Positions 10,500 through 20,725 are shown, counted from the stretch's first letter. The stretch is DNA of 64,000 bases from Sporosarcina ureae (GCF_002101375.1 NZ_CP015207.1:1480001-1544000), one strand, 5' to 3'. Made by a program: numbers and translations. The notes: generated from the letters alone by a model not told the origin.

Positions 10500-11105
10500 A
10501 TGTTTATAAGAACGGAAAACTTTTCACAATATGTTCGCGCATATCCTGTCGTGACATTTTTGCTCGCCTTAAATATCGGGATATTTATCTATACATTAAT
10601 TCCCGGCATTGGTGATCGGCTCTTTTTATTCGGCTTGGGAGATAACTTGCTCATTGCGAACGGAGAGTATTGGCGCTTAATAACCCCGATGTTTTTGCAT
10701 GGCGGTTTCATGCATTTACTATTTAACATGTTCTCGCTTTTCGTTTTCGGACCAGAGCTTGAGAAAATCGCAGGGAAAGCACGGTTTATCACCGTATATT
10801 TGTTAGCCGGCTTGTTCGGCGATATCGCAACATACTTCGTGCAGCCTGTTGCCTATACACATGTCGGTGCAAGTGGTGCGATCTTTGGTGTGTTCGGTGC
10901 GTTTGGCGCGCTTGTGTATTACACGAAGCATGCATTTCCACAGTTGAGACAAGTTATTTTACCGATTATCATCATTAGTGTTGTGATGACGTTTGTCGGG
11001 ACGAATATCAACGTGACAGCGCACATTGCAGGGCTGCTCACAGGCTTCCTGATCGGGTTGAGCTTTTTCAATCCGAAGAACATTGTTAGTTGGCGAAAAA
11101 AGTAG
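10500..11105 (+). CDS. ydcA: Rhomboid-family intramembrane serine protease
   Basis: This 201-residue membrane protein has six predicted membrane segments. The catalytic serine is in GASGAIFG (near residue 126), the histidine partner in TAHIAGLLTGF, and the HGGFMHLLFNMFS loop is conserved. Rhomboids cut membrane proteins within the bilayer; its substrate is not known. It lies next to acpS as ydcA does in B. subtilis. Confidence 0.93.
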   Translation: MFIRTENFSQYVRAYPVVTFLLALNIGIFIYTLIPGIGDRLFLFGLGDNLLIANGEYWRLITPMFLHGGFMHLLFNMFSLFVFGPELEKIAGKARFITVYLLAGLFGDIATYFVQPVAYTHVGASGAIFGVFGAFGALVYYTKHAFPQLRQVILPIIIISVVMTFVGTNINVTAHIAGLLTGFLIGLSFFNPKNIVSWRKK

Positions 11106-11113
11106 TGTCATGC

Positions 11114-11148
11114 AAAGCCAGACAAGGATTATCCTTGTCTGGCTTTTT
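11114..11148 (+). terminator. Terminator of the rhomboid gene
   Basis: AAAGCCAGACAAGGAT is followed by its reverse complement and TTTTT. The same GCCAGACAA core is used again by the ydbT terminator on the other strand. Confidence 0.9.
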
Positions 11149-11269
11149 AAATGGAGAATTGCATAAAGAGTCAATTAGTGGGTACGAAAAGATTGGAGTA
11201 ATAGCGAAGCGTTAAGAGCACAAATTTCCTATCCTATCTCCTGTCAGCCTATCCACTTTCACTAATCCA

Positions 11270-11297
11270 AAAGCCAGACAAGTTTAGTTGTCCGGCT
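11270..11297 (-). terminator. Terminator overlapping the ydbT stop
   Basis: On the minus strand AGCCGGACAA pairs with TTGTCTGGCT, followed by TTTGG. The 5' arm encodes the last codons of ydbT. Confidence 0.75.
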
Positions 11298-12819
11298 CTG
11301 TTTGTGATTCTGTGCTTTCTGGGTGGTACTCATACCAAGACAGGAACTTTTCTGCGTCTTCCTGAGACATGTGACGAATGGCTGGGGCGTCGAGTGTCAT
11401 ACCTGACTTGACATTGGCTGTGATCGTTGCAACCTTTTTCCTGCGATGGAAGTAGTTCTGATCCAACTCCATCGACTGAATCCGATTCTTCTCCGTAAAC
11501 ACCGTCTGCCGGCTGACTATGCGAAAACGCATAGTCAATTGTTTCGGCAAGATCGTGTAGGCCGCCGTCTTGTATTGCCAAATACCGTGCAATCCTACCA
11601 ACGGCAACAATAACAACATCAGCAAGCCGTAAGGAAAGAAGTTGTACGAGACAACCGCTATCGCTATAAGTGTCACAAGTAACTTAAAACGATAGTAGAA
11701 ACGTTTCCCTCTTCCACCAATTTTCTCTATCGGTTCACTGAAGTCTATAGTGGGAAATAACTCTTGCAATGGTTCGACAATGCGATTTCGTTTCGCTAGC
11801 GGAAAAAGTTTGATGCGCGAACCTTCTCCCACTCCCCCCGCACTGTTGATGATGACCGCTCCGTAGCCGAATAACTGACGGATAGGATTTTCGATGATCG
11901 TAATATTTTGTACACGTTTCAACGGCACAGTAACCCGTTTCTTCTCAAGTAACCCCCGCGTGATGACTAAATCATCTTTCTCACGCATGACTTTGAAATC
12001 ATAATTCGCAAGGAATGTCATCGCGATGGATAGCAACCAAACAATCAGGAAACCAAGTGCTACAAGGGCTGCAATGACGAAAATACCGATACGGATGAAA
12101 GATTTCAATTCTCCGAACAACCAGTCGTACGGGATGAGTTCCTCGATTTGCGATAGGAAGACGATCGCACCAGATAAAATAACTCCGATCCCACCCGAAG
12201 TTGTCGCAAGCATAAGCAAATCCTTTGTCGTCATAGAAAAAACTACTGGTGCTGGTTGTTGTGCTATCTGCACTTCTTCCTCCGGCTCTCGAATCAACTG
12301 CCACTCTATTTGATCAAATAATGCTGGTTTTGGACCTATAACTTTCATTTTTTTTGATTGCTTAATTTCTTTTTCAATCTGTTGCGCTGCTTCCTTCGTG
12401 ATTGCAGTTAATTCAGCTTCCGCATCTTTACCGGATGACGAACCTGCTGTTTCAATTTTGACCTTAACCAGCTGAAATGGTCGATGAAAAATACCTTCTG
12501 TATAATCTAGACTTTGAATACGATCGAATGGAATGTAACGCTTTTTCCGTATAAACAACCCCGATACGATGCGCAACTCCTGATCTTCAAACCAGTAATC
12601 AAAACGGCGCCATTTCACAATACCGGAAACTAACGTGAATATGAGAAGCACGCCAAATAAAATCAAAGACCAATACTGGATATACCATGGTGCTGTACTT
12701 TCTCCTTTGAAACCATTCACGAAAACTAAAATTACGAACGGACCTATCAAATCTTTCAGTGCTTTGGCGGTCTCGACTACAGCTGAAATCCAATGTAGTT
12801 TATAATGTGGTTCAGACAT
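11284..12819 (-). CDS. ydbT: Membrane protein with bacterial PH (bPH2) domains, YdbT
   Basis: The 511-residue protein has pairs of membrane helices separated by bPH2 (YdbS/YdbT) domains, each with a strand pattern such as LRIVSGLFIRKKRYIPFDRIQSLDY and LVITRGLLEKKRVTVPLKRVQNI. The start ATG 12819 overlaps the end of ydbS by eight bases and is preceded by GGGTGGCG; an upstream ATG at 12867 would overlap 56 bases. YdbS/YdbT homologues have been linked to resistance to some bacteriocins; the biochemical role is unclear. Confidence 0.9.
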   Translation of the reverse strand: MSEPHYKLHWISAVVETAKALKDLIGPFVILVFVNGFKGESTAPWYIQYWSLILFGVLLIFTLVSGIVKWRRFDYWFEDQELRIVSGLFIRKKRYIPFDRIQSLDYTEGIFHRPFQLVKVKIETAGSSSGKDAEAELTAITKEAAQQIEKEIKQSKKMKVIGPKPALFDQIEWQLIREPEEEVQIAQQPAPVVFSMTTKDLLMLATTSGGIGVILSGAIVFLSQIEELIPYDWLFGELKSFIRIGIFVIAALVALGFLIVWLLSIAMTFLANYDFKVMREKDDLVITRGLLEKKRVTVPLKRVQNITIIENPIRQLFGYGAVIINSAGGVGEGSRIKLFPLAKRNRIVEPLQELFPTIDFSEPIEKIGGRGKRFYYRFKLLVTLIAIAVVSYNFFPYGLLMLLLLPLVGLHGIWQYKTAAYTILPKQLTMRFRIVSRQTVFTEKNRIQSMELDQNYFHRRKKVATITANVKSGMTLDAPAIRHMSQEDAEKFLSWYEYHPESTESQTEPDN

Positions 12820-13321
12820 CGTCTTTCGCCACCCTTGCAAACGTGGAAATACGGTTGCGCAGTTCATCTGCCTCTTCCGTCACTAGCGCAGGAATGGAAT
12901 GAGTAGTCGCTGCAGTGGAAATTGTGATAGAAGCCAGACCATACTTACGTAAAATCGGCCCTTCCGCTGTGTCCACGTGCTGAACGCGCACCATCGGAAT
13001 GAGCGTACGATTGACAATGAATAATCCGTGTTGAAGTTCAATTTCTGCTTCACGTACTTCATAGCGCCAGCGTTGCCAACTAATTTTCGGGAATAAATAA
13101 ATTGATAAAAACGCATATAATAGTACAATTACTGTAACGACGATCATAATCCAAATCGGCCATTCAAAAAAATACGACAAAAAACCTAAACCGACTGCGA
13201 TGGCTAATATAATCACACTTTGAATCGTTCCATATAATCTCCAAACGGTTAATCCTTTTCTGGAGATTTGATTGGAAGGTTGCTGTCTCACGGGTCCACC
13301 TCTTTTCAAATTTCTACTCAC
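12812..13321 (-). CDS. ydbS: bPH2-domain membrane protein YdbS
   Basis: This 169-residue protein has two membrane helices (about residues 35-80) followed by one bPH2 domain (EIELQHGLFIVNRTLIPMVRVQHVD). It is the smaller partner of ydbT, is transcribed with it and is likely to act in the same complex. It follows cshA on the same strand, after the cshA terminator. Confidence 0.9.
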   Translation of the reverse strand: MSRNLKRGGPVRQQPSNQISRKGLTVWRLYGTIQSVIILAIAVGLGFLSYFFEWPIWIMIVVTVIVLLYAFLSIYLFPKISWQRWRYEVREAEIELQHGLFIVNRTLIPMVRVQHVDTAEGPILRKYGLASITISTAATTHSIPALVTEEADELRNRISTFARVAKDDV

Positions 13322-13377
13322 TATATACGTAACAATCGTGAAAACGTTTCATTCTAATCGATCATATCATATTCACG

Positions 13378-13420
13378 ACAAAAAAATCCGGGCTGCTATA
13401 ATGCAGGCCCGGATTTTATA
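13378..13420 (-). terminator. Terminator of cshA
   Basis: AAATCCGGGC pairs with GCCCGGATTT around 13 bases and is followed by T runs on both sides. Confidence 0.9.
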
Positions 13421-13427
13421 TTTTTTC

Positions 13428-14957
13428 TTAGCGTTCTGAACGAGCGCTACTGTTGCGTCGTGATGCGCCATCTCTTCTTGCACCATCGCGTGGTCCACTA
13501 CTACGTCTAGTTGATCCGCCAGCTGATGAACCGCCACCACTTCTGCCGCGTCCGCCTTGTGAACGTCCACCGCCGCTGCGATTGCCGCCTTTATAGCCAC
13601 CAGAACGTGATGAAGATGGTCTGCGTGAAGGTAATGGACGCTCTTCTGAAATACTTACAGGTGTCTCATCAACACTTTTAGTCAATGACTTAAGTGCTGC
13701 CGCCACAATTTCTTTTGCATCATGTTTCTCAAGCAATTGTGCTGCTAATCCAGCATAATCCTCTGAATTATTCTGTTCAATTATTTCTACCAAGGAATCC
13801 ACTGCATTTTTCTTCTGTTCAAGCAATGCCTCATCAGAAGTCGGTGGACGTAATGGAGTCATACGCTTCTTAGTCGTTTCCTCAACGATACGAAGGTAAC
13901 CCATTTCACGTGGTGTTACGAATGTAACAGCCACTCCGCTTTTACCAGCACGGCCAGTACGACCGATACGGTGAACATAGCTCTCTGGATCTTGTGGAAT
14001 GTCGAAGTTGTAAACGTGTGTTACGCCTGAGATATCTAATCCACGTGCAGCTACGTCTGTTGCTACAAGTACATCAATTTTATTGTCTTTGAACTGACGC
14101 AAAACTGACATACGTTTTGCTTGTGTCAAGTCACCGTGGATTCCTTCAGCAATATAGCCACGGATACTTAGTGCATGAGCCAACTCATCTACCCGGCGCT
14201 TCGTGCGTCCGAATACGATAGCCAATTCAGGCTGTTGAACATTCAACAATCTTGATAATACATCAAACTTCTCACGTTCGTGAGACTTTACGAAGAACTG
14301 TTCAATGTTCTCAACAGTCATTTCTTTTGATTTGATTTTTACTACTTCTGGGTTTTTCATGAAAGTTTCTGCAATCTTACGAATCGGAGCAGGCATAGTC
14401 GCTGAGAATAGCAACGTCTGACGCTCAGCCGGTACGCTTGCAAGAATTGTGTTGATATCTTCGATGAATCCCATGTTCAACATTTCATCCGCTTCATCCA
14501 AAACAAGTGTTTGAACATTATCAAGCTTCAATGTTTTACGGTTAATATGATCCAAAATACGTCCCGGTGTACCGACTACGATATTTGGATTATTACGAAG
14601 GGCACGGATTTGACGTCCGATTTCTTGTCCGCCATAAACGGAAAGAACTTTCGCACGGCTACCGTAGCCGACTTTATAAATTTCTTCTGATACTTGGATT
14701 GCCAATTCACGAGTTGGTGCGATGACCAACGCTTGAACTGCAGTACTCTTCGGATCCAACTTTTCAATGATTGGAATACCGAATGCTGCTGTTTTACCAG
14801 TACCTGTTTGTGCTTGCCCGATTACGTCGCGGCCTTCCATACCAAAAGTGATTGTTCCCTCTTGGATTGGTGTTGCCTCTTCAAACCCCATGCGTAGCAA
14901 AGCGTTTTGTGTTGCTTCACTAATATTCAATTCTGAAAACTTCGTCAAAATATTCAT
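13428..14957 (-). CDS. cshA: DEAD-box ATP-dependent RNA helicase CshA
   Basis: The 509-residue helicase carries all core motifs: the Q motif, AQTGTGKT (I), PTRELAIQ (Ia), [11 protein letters not shown] (II), SATMP (III), [16 protein letters not shown] (V) and [13 protein letters not shown] (VI). The C-terminal 80 residues are a basic Gly/Arg/Ser-rich tail ([15 protein letters not shown]) expected to bind RNA. CshA acts in RNA turnover, ribosome assembly and cold adaptation. An unusually long upstream region (14958-15377) holds a hairpin and a doubtful ORF. Confidence 0.96.
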   Translation of the reverse strand: MNILTKFSELNISEATQNALLRMGFEEATPIQEGTITFGMEGRDVIGQAQTGTGKTAAFGIPIIEKLDPKSTAVQALVIAPTRELAIQVSEEIYKVGYGSRAKVLSVYGGQEIGRQIRALRNNPNIVVGTPGRILDHINRKTLKLDNVQTLVLDEADEMLNMGFIEDINTILASVPAERQTLLFSATMPAPIRKIAETFMKNPEVVKIKSKEMTVENIEQFFVKSHEREKFDVLSRLLNVQQPELAIVFGRTKRRVDELAHALSIRGYIAEGIHGDLTQAKRMSVLRQFKDNKIDVLVATDVAARGLDISGVTHVYNFDIPQDPESYVHRIGRTGRAGKSGVAVTFVTPREMGYLRIVEETTKKRMTPLRPPTSDEALLEQKKNAVDSLVEIIEQNNSEDYAGLAAQLLEKHDAKEIVAAALKSLTKSVDETPVSISEERPLPSRRPSSSRSGGYKGGNRSGGGRSQGGRGRSGGGSSAGGSTRRSSGPRDGARRDGASRRNSSARSER

Positions 14958-15068
14958 TCTCCTTTATTTCTCCATTTGACAATTGGTTACATCTGCAAAT
15001 GAAAGCGCGGCAAATTCGAGCCATGTACTTTGAAAGTTGGGAGCGTTTCCGATATATCCATCTCTGGT

Positions 15069-15314
15069 TTATAAAAAGAATCTTCTAGAAGGATTCTTGT
15101 GGTTGAGAGGGGTCATATCAATTACACCGATCGTAATTGCGTCCAGATTTTTATACAGCACAATGTAAAACCCGTGACATACAAGGAAAGCCCGGTCCTT
15201 GCCGAGCGGTGAAAACAGCAAATCATTGCTAGTCTGCCTAATAATCACCGTTTTATTCAAAAAAAAGTACTCTCCGTATAGTATAACGGAAGAGTGCCGT
15301 GTAAATGTATCCAA
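15069..15314 (-). CDS. Doubtful small ORF in the cshA upstream region
   Basis: An 81-codon frame begins with TTG 15314, with AAAGGA only one base before it, a poor spacing. The product would be a soluble protein with segments such as NDLLFSPLGKDRAFLVCHGF; I do not recognise it. Its last codons form a hairpin (AAGAATC with its complement and a T run at about 15068-15092), which could be its terminator or an attenuator in the cshA leader. A possible promoter (TTTACA, TACTAT) lies within its first codons, which argues against a coding role. This ORF is the main content of the 420-base gap between cshA and the hydrolase gene. Confidence 0.3.
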   Translation of the reverse strand: MDTFTRHSSVILYGEYFFLNKTVIIRQTSNDLLFSPLGKDRAFLVCHGFYIVLYKNLDAITIGVIDMTPLNHKNPSRRFFL

Positions 15315-15377
15315 TTCCTTTCATCATTCTACCATGGCTTACACAAGACTGCAACGAATCCGCTTAAGTTCCATTAA

Positions 15378-16070
15378 TCAGTCTTTGCCCATGAACTTCA
15401 GTACTTTCGCGAACCATACGTGGCGATCTTGGCTATAACAAATATGATGTTTACCATGTTCAGAATAAATCAGATGTTTTTCTTTTGATCCGAGTTGTTC
15501 ATACAATAACTCGGCCGTGAATGCAGGAACGATACCATCTTGCTTCCCTTGCACGATACAAACAGGTGTTTTGACTTGATAATGATACGGTCGCACTAAG
15601 CGAACGACGCGTAAAAACTCTATCGCTACACGAACAGGTGTCTTTGTCAGTTTATAGTTATACAGATGATAAAACGAATCGGGAGGATAATTCTTACGTC
15701 TAAAAGGCCTCATCATGATTCTTGCATCTCCCAATAAAATACGCGGACTAATATATTTCGCCGCAGCACTTAATAGGACAAGCTTTTTTATCGGATAGCG
15801 TAGCGCCAAGTACATGGCGATCAAGCCGCCCATAGAGAAGCCGACGATTATGACGTCATCCACTTCTTTTTGTAGTTTTCTTAATTCTAATTCCGCAACC
15901 ATCATCCATGACTTGGCGGTGCCTTTCTGTACGCCAAGATCCATTTCATGTCCCGGTAAAACTGGTACCGCTATTTTCCAATCGGTATAATTCTGTAGAA
16001 ATCTTTTAAACGGAGCGATTTCAAAAGGACCACCTGTGAATCCGTGAATGATAAGAACGCCTGTCGTCAC
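15378..16070 (-). CDS. Alpha/beta hydrolase (carboxylesterase-like)
   Basis: The 230-residue protein fits the alpha/beta hydrolase family close to Est30-type carboxylesterases and monoacylglycerol lipases. The oxyanion segment IHGFTGGP is at the N-terminus, the nucleophile elbow is GFSMGG (near residue 79), the acid is likely in VQGKQDGIVP and the histidine in EHGKHHICY. It starts with GTG overlapping the murF TGA by four bases, so it is translated with murF. The substrate is unknown. Confidence 0.88.
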   Translation of the reverse strand: MTTGVLIIHGFTGGPFEIAPFKRFLQNYTDWKIAVPVLPGHEMDLGVQKGTAKSWMMVAELELRKLQKEVDDVIIVGFSMGGLIAMYLALRYPIKKLVLLSAAAKYISPRILLGDARIMMRPFRRKNYPPDSFYHLYNYKLTKTPVRVAIEFLRVVRLVRPYHYQVKTPVCIVQGKQDGIVPAFTAELLYEQLGSKEKHLIYSEHGKHHICYSQDRHVWFAKVLKFMGKD

Positions 16071-17437
16071 AACTCTTCCTCTGCGAGCATCTCTATGATA
16101 CGTTCTAGTTTCATTCCTCTAGACCCTTTGAATAGCACCACTGTCTGATCCGTTAGTTTCGGGCGCAATGCCTCCGCAAGTAATACCATGTCATTCGCGG
16201 TCCACATAATATCACCACGGTAATCCTTCAACTGCTCCGATAACCACTTCATACGTGGTCCAAATAGCGCAATCCCATTTACGTTCATTTTATTCAGTTC
16301 GTCCGCAAGCTCTTCGTGATAGCGCTGTTCATCGGGACCAAGCTCCAGCATATCCCCAAGGACGAGCCACTTGTTTTGTTTGACGGACGTTTCATCGATA
16401 AAACGGAACGCTGCACGCATGGAAGTAGGCGCTGCATTATATGCATCATTAATAAGTAATGAACCATTTTTACCCGCTATAGGTTGCATACGCATATCTG
16501 TTAATGTTGTTTCACTTAATGACTCTTCAATTTGTTTTTCTGTCAGACCCAGCTCTTTTGCGATTATAATTGCAGCCAGTGCATTCTTCACTTGATGCGA
16601 ACCGTAAACAGGAATGGTATACTGCCCCTCATGCTTACCAGTTATAGTAAATGAACTACCTTTATCTGTAGATATAATTTGTTGCGCAATCAAATCAGCT
16701 TGTTCATAACCGAATGACACACTGCGCAAATTGGACTTTTGATATACTAATCCTTTTAATAACGGTTCGTCACCATCGTAGAGCAACATACCGTTACCCT
16801 CTAGACCGTCGATGATTTCAAACTTCGCCTTTGCAATCCCTTCACGTGAGCCCAGATCTTGCATGTGTGCCTCACCAATATTAGTTATGACTGCAAACTG
16901 TGGTTTAGCAAGCGTTGATAAGAATGAAATTTCTCCAAAGCCGCTCATCCCCATCTCAAGGATAGCAACTTCTGTATCATCTTCAACAGCTAATAATGTC
17001 AGTGGCAAGCCCAGTTCATTATTGAAGTTGCCTTCCGTTTTCTTAACCTTTAGATAAGGTGACAATACCCCTGCAATTAGATCCTTCGTCGACGTTTTGC
17101 CATTCGACCCTGTGACTCCGATGACAGTACATGTCAATTCACTTCGGTAGCTACGGGCCATTTGCTGCAATGCGAGCTCTGCATCCTCGACGAATAGAAG
17201 AGGTAGATCTGTCGGTGGATTAGGTTCATCTTTCAGCCAAAGTGCTGCGATTGCACCTTGCTCAATTGCTCCTCCGACGTATTGATGGCCATTTACTTGT
17301 TCCCCTCTAAAAGGGATGAACAAGTCCCCCGCTTGCACTTTCCGTGAATCGATGCAGACACCTGTCACTTGTTGCTCTGCGATATGCTGTCCTTCCGCCT
17401 GAAGCCATTGCTGGATCGTTGTTAGATTTCGTTTCAC
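16067..17437 (-). CDS. murF: UDP-N-acetylmuramoyl-tripeptide--D-Ala-D-Ala ligase
   Basis: MurF adds D-Ala-D-Ala to the UDP-MurNAc tripeptide, the last cytoplasmic step in making the peptidoglycan pentapeptide. The 456-residue protein has the ATP loop GVTGSNGKTSTKD (near residue 108), EMGMSGFGEI and the C-terminal LGDMLELG and FKGSRGMKLE segments. It follows ddl by 14 bases, so the enzyme making D-Ala-D-Ala and the enzyme using it are encoded together, as in B. subtilis. Confidence 0.97.
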   Translation of the reverse strand: MKRNLTTIQQWLQAEGQHIAEQQVTGVCIDSRKVQAGDLFIPFRGEQVNGHQYVGGAIEQGAIAALWLKDEPNPPTDLPLLFVEDAELALQQMARSYRSELTCTVIGVTGSNGKTSTKDLIAGVLSPYLKVKKTEGNFNNELGLPLTLLAVEDDTEVAILEMGMSGFGEISFLSTLAKPQFAVITNIGEAHMQDLGSREGIAKAKFEIIDGLEGNGMLLYDGDEPLLKGLVYQKSNLRSVSFGYEQADLIAQQIISTDKGSSFTITGKHEGQYTIPVYGSHQVKNALAAIIIAKELGLTEKQIEESLSETTLTDMRMQPIAGKNGSLLINDAYNAAPTSMRAAFRFIDETSVKQNKWLVLGDMLELGPDEQRYHEELADELNKMNVNGIALFGPRMKWLSEQLKDYRGDIMWTANDMVLLAEALRPKLTDQTVVLFKGSRGMKLERIIEMLAEEEL

Positions 17438-17451
17438 GTTACTTCCTCCAC

Positions 17452-18513
17452 TCAGTCCATTGTATATTGTAGTTGTTGTTTTTCTGTATGACGTTCTACT
17501 GCCAGTTCAATTAGCTGATCAATTAATTCTGGATAGGTCAATCCAGACTTCTGCCATAATAATGGGAACATGCTTGTCGGTGTAAAGCCAGGTAATGTAT
17601 TTACTTCATTGATCAATACTTCGTCGTCTGCCGTAACGAAAAAGTCTGCCCGCACAAGTCCTGAACAGTCTAGAACTTTAAATGCCCGAATTGCCATGTC
17701 CTTCATACGCTTAGCAACTGCATCAGGCACTTCAGCCGGAATAGACAACTCCGTGCTTTGGTCTTTATATTTCGCTTCATAGTCATAAAAGTCAGCAACC
17801 GGGCGGATTTCTCCTGCTACCGATACGTTAGGATGATCATTACCAAGAACAGCCATTTCAATCTCACGAGCCACAATTCCTTGTTCTACAATGATTTTGC
17901 GGTCAAATTTCAATGCTAACTCAATCGCTTTTTCGAGCGACTCGCGATCATCCGCTTTGCTGATGCCCACGCTTGATCCAAGATTGGCTGGTTTGACGAA
18001 CATTGGGTAGCTAAGTTCTTGTTCCGCTTGATCTAGTAATTGCTCGGCATGTTCTTTCCACGTACTGCGAATGAAGTGGACATATGCAACTTGCGCTAAC
18101 CCCGCTTGAGCGAATAATTGTTTCATTACGACTTTATCCATACCTGCTGAAGAAGCGAGTACTCCGTTACCCGCGTATGGAATATTCAAGACTTCAAATA
18201 ATCCCTGTACTGTTCCGTCTTCCCCGTTCGTTCCGTGTAGAAGTGGCAAAATGACGTCGGGCATATCTCCTTGCAAAAAACTTTCAATATGATCGGGCTT
18301 TGGTTGTTCACTTCTCAGACGTAATGTCTCAATCTCCGTGACGGGTCCAGTCAATGGTTCCCCTTTAAGCCATTCGCCTTGCATCGTAATATAGATTGGC
18401 AATACTTCATATTTACTTAAATCAAGCGCCTCTGTTACTGCCCGCGCTGTAGAAAGTGACACTTCATGCTCCGCGGATTTCCCGCCATATACTAAACCTA
18501 ACCGTCTTTTCAT
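17452..18513 (-). CDS. ddl: D-alanine--D-alanine ligase
   Basis: This 353-residue ATP-grasp enzyme joins two D-alanines. The [14 protein letters not shown] start, [26 protein letters not shown] and [16 protein letters not shown] are all diagnostic. In the D-Ala-D-Ala type the second-substrate residue is a tyrosine in the omega loop ([10 protein letters not shown]), and this is seen here, so there is no sign of a D-lactate ligase. It is first in the ddl-murF-hydrolase operon and diverges from rodA. Confidence 0.97.
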   Translation of the reverse strand: MKRRLGLVYGGKSAEHEVSLSTARAVTEALDLSKYEVLPIYITMQGEWLKGEPLTGPVTEIETLRLRSEQPKPDHIESFLQGDMPDVILPLLHGTNGEDGTVQGLFEVLNIPYAGNGVLASSAGMDKVVMKQLFAQAGLAQVAYVHFIRSTWKEHAEQLLDQAEQELSYPMFVKPANLGSSVGISKADDRESLEKAIELALKFDRKIIVEQGIVAREIEMAVLGNDHPNVSVAGEIRPVADFYDYEAKYKDQSTELSIPAEVPDAVAKRMKDMAIRAFKVLDCSGLVRADFFVTADDEVLINEVNTLPGFTPTSMFPLLWQKSGLTYPELIDQLIELAVERHTEKQQLQYTMD

Positions 18514-18730
18514 GTAATCTCCTCACATTCCGTAGTTTTCATTCATACAGTTTACCATGAACGGAGCCAATTCATGAATGAAAAACCAACGTTCTCCATT
18601 CTTTTTACTTCACATAGAAACCAATCATTTCACAACTCGTCTATTAATGGGTGTACTTCTTAAAAAGTTTTGCGATATAATAGGTGATTATAGTAATAGA
18701 ATACTAGCTTAAGAAAAGGTGATTTCATAA

Positions 18731-19915
18731 TTGAAACAATCAAACAGGCTAGGTGAACGATTTGACTGGACACTTGCCTTTATCATTTTACTTTTCGCGA
18801 TTGTCAGTTTTTTCGTCATCGGATCCGCTCAAACCTCTGAGCAATATACACAGAACTTCGTTTTAAAACAAGTGAGATGGTATATACTCGGTTCATTCAT
18901 CGTAGCAATGGTCATGTATTTTGAACCTGATCAATATAAAAAGTTCGCTTGGTATTTCTATGGCTTTGGTATTTTCTTGTTGGTTTTTCTGATGTTGGCG
19001 CCAGGAGGTCCAGGGCAAATTGCAGAAATGCGCTACAGCGCAAAGCGATGGTTGCATTTACCCGTCATTGGGACGATTCAGCCTGCTGAGTTCATTAAGA
19101 CATTCTTTATTATCGGGCTTGCCAAGTTGGTCAGCACGCATAACGAACGCTCGTTACACAGGACGTATACGACAGATTTACGATTGCTCGGTAAAATAGC
19201 GTTGATGCTGTTCGTTCCATTGGTTCTCATTATGAAACAACCCGATCTAGGAACTGCACTCGTATTCATTTCGATCACTGCCGCCGTCGTCATCGTTTCA
19301 GGTATTTCATGGAAGTTACTCGTACCTATCTTTTCATTAGGAGCTGTAGCCGCAGGTGCTGTGCTGTGGATGTCACTATTCGCACAAGACTTGCTCGATA
19401 AGTTCGGGTTTTCACCTTATCAGTTTAAACGTGTCTATTCTTGGTTAGATCCTTACTCTTATCCAACAGATGAAGGGTACAACTTGATTACGGCAATGAC
19501 CGCAATAGGTTCCGGACAACTGACGGGTAAAGGTTTTCTGGAGCGCGTTGTATACATCCCCGAGAATCATACGGACTTTATCTTCAGTGTAATTGGAGAA
19601 GAGTACGGTTTTATCGGTGCTTGTTTAGTTATCACACTGTATTTTATTTTAATTTACCATTTAACGAAAGTTGCTCTTTCTTTGCACGATCCGTTCAGCG
19701 TATACATTTGCACGGGCGTCATTGCGATGATCGCGTTCCACGTATTCGAAAACATCGGCATGAATATCCAGCTGCTTCCTATTACAGGTATCCCTCTTCC
19801 GTTTATCAGTTATGGGGGAAGTTCCTTATTCAGTAATATGCTAGCAATCGGCTTGATTTTCAGTATGAAGTTCCATCAGCGAACGTATTTATTCGATGCG
19901 AATGACAATGACTAA
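18731..19915 (+). CDS. rodA: RodA/FtsW family peptidoglycan glycosyltransferase
   Basis: The 394-residue SEDS protein has about ten membrane segments and polymerises lipid II. Conserved pieces are [45 protein letters not shown] and [15 protein letters not shown]. The start is TTG 18731 with AAAAGGTG nine bases upstream. It follows the RodA rather than the FtsW subtype, by length and by its position next to ddl; the subtype is not certain. A TATAAT-like box lies at 18676-18681. Confidence 0.9.
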   Translation: MKQSNRLGERFDWTLAFIILLFAIVSFFVIGSAQTSEQYTQNFVLKQVRWYILGSFIVAMVMYFEPDQYKKFAWYFYGFGIFLLVFLMLAPGGPGQIAEMRYSAKRWLHLPVIGTIQPAEFIKTFFIIGLAKLVSTHNERSLHRTYTTDLRLLGKIALMLFVPLVLIMKQPDLGTALVFISITAAVVIVSGISWKLLVPIFSLGAVAAGAVLWMSLFAQDLLDKFGFSPYQFKRVYSWLDPYSYPTDEGYNLITAMTAIGSGQLTGKGFLERVVYIPENHTDFIFSVIGEEYGFIGACLVITLYFILIYHLTKVALSLHDPFSVYICTGVIAMIAFHVFENIGMNIQLLPITGIPLPFISYGGSSLFSNMLAIGLIFSMKFHQRTYLFDANDND

Positions 19916-19930
19916 CTGTAAATGAATACT

Positions 19931-19989
19931 CACTCCCTTTCCGAGCAGGCACAAATTGTGTAGACTGTATAGGAAAGGGAGGTTTTTTT
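19931..19989 (+). terminator. Terminator of rodA that includes the phnA ribosome binding site
   Basis: CTCCCTTTCC (19933-19942) pairs with GGAAAGGGAG (19972-19981), with an inner CACA/TGTG pairing, followed by seven T (19983-19989). The 3' arm is also the Shine-Dalgarno of the next gene, whose ATG is at 19990. Confidence 0.8.
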
Positions 19990-20334
19990 ATGTCAAGTTT
20001 ACCAAATTGTCCGAAATGCCAATCCGAATATACATATGAAGATGGGAACCTTCTCGTTTGTCCTGAATGTGCCTACGAGTGGACGCCTGGGACGACGGAA
20101 GAATCCGATCAAACAGGGATGCCCGAGATCAAGGACGCCAATGGCAATGTGTTGCAAGATGGAGATTCTGTGACGGTCATTAAAGATTTAAAAGTAAAAG
20201 GTAGTTCCAATGCATTGAAAATGGGGACGAAAGTGAAGAGTATTCGCTTAGTAGACGGTGACCATAATATTGATTGTAAGATTGATGGATTTGGCGCTAT
20301 GCAGCTAAAATCCGAGTTTGTGAAGAAAATTTAA
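19990..20334 (+). CDS. PhnA/YjdM family zinc-ribbon protein
   Basis: The 114-residue protein has an N-terminal zinc ribbon (CPKC at residues 7-10 and CPEC near 24-27) followed by an SH3-like PhnA domain ([17 protein letters not shown]). YjdM/PhnA proteins were named for phosphonate use but their function is not proved. The ATG is one base after the T run of the upstream hairpin, and the ribosome binding site lies inside that hairpin, so read-through messages may be poorly translated. Confidence 0.88.
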   Translation: MSSLPNCPKCQSEYTYEDGNLLVCPECAYEWTPGTTEESDQTGMPEIKDANGNVLQDGDSVTVIKDLKVKGSSNALKMGTKVKSIRLVDGDHNIDCKIDGFGAMQLKSEFVKKI

Positions 20335-20348
20335 GGCATAAACTAACG

Positions 20349-20391
20349 CGAAAAGCTCACCCTCCAATATATTAGGGGGTGAGCTTTTCGT
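20349..20391. terminator. Bidirectional terminator
   Basis: CGAAAAGCTCACCC and its reverse complement GGGTGAGCTTTTCG surround a short loop. It serves both the phnA-like gene (plus) and the small gene ending at 20404 (minus). Confidence 0.88.
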
Positions 20392-20403
20392 ATGGTCTCT
20401 TAT

Positions 20404-20544
20404 TTAGTTAGCTTGAACGGGTGGTGCTTGTACGGCAGGCGTCAATGCTTGCAACATATCACTTCTGGATTTTGTGAGTTTTGCGGAAACACCAAGCTTC
20501 GCCAAATTAGAAATAATTTTCTTGAAATCCATTTCTTTAGCCAC
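20404..20544 (-). CDS. Small 46-residue protein, unknown function
   Basis: A GTG start at 20544 with GAGGTGG upstream opens 46 codons ending at TAA 20404. The product begins MAKEMDFKKIISNLAKLGV and ends with a proline/glutamine stretch (VQAPPVQAN). The N-terminal part looks like an amphipathic helix. A TATAAT box (20631-20636, minus) and the flanking terminator make an independent transcript likely. I do not recognise the family. An ATG four codons later is an alternative start. Confidence 0.6.
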   Translation of the reverse strand: MAKEMDFKKIISNLAKLGVSAKLTKSRSDMLQALTPAVQAPPVQAN

Positions 20545-20725
20545 TTCTTCCACCTCAACCTTCCTAGTCAGTTATATAGACGTTTGATCGCTCATGAAGT
20601 TCTATATTTTCAAAATTTCTTATTGCTTTTATTATACCACGCTAACCACCTTTTAAATCTTTCATTTCTGTTACATTTTCACCTTTTTTGCCAATATTAA
20701 ACCCTAATATGTAAAAATGGATATT

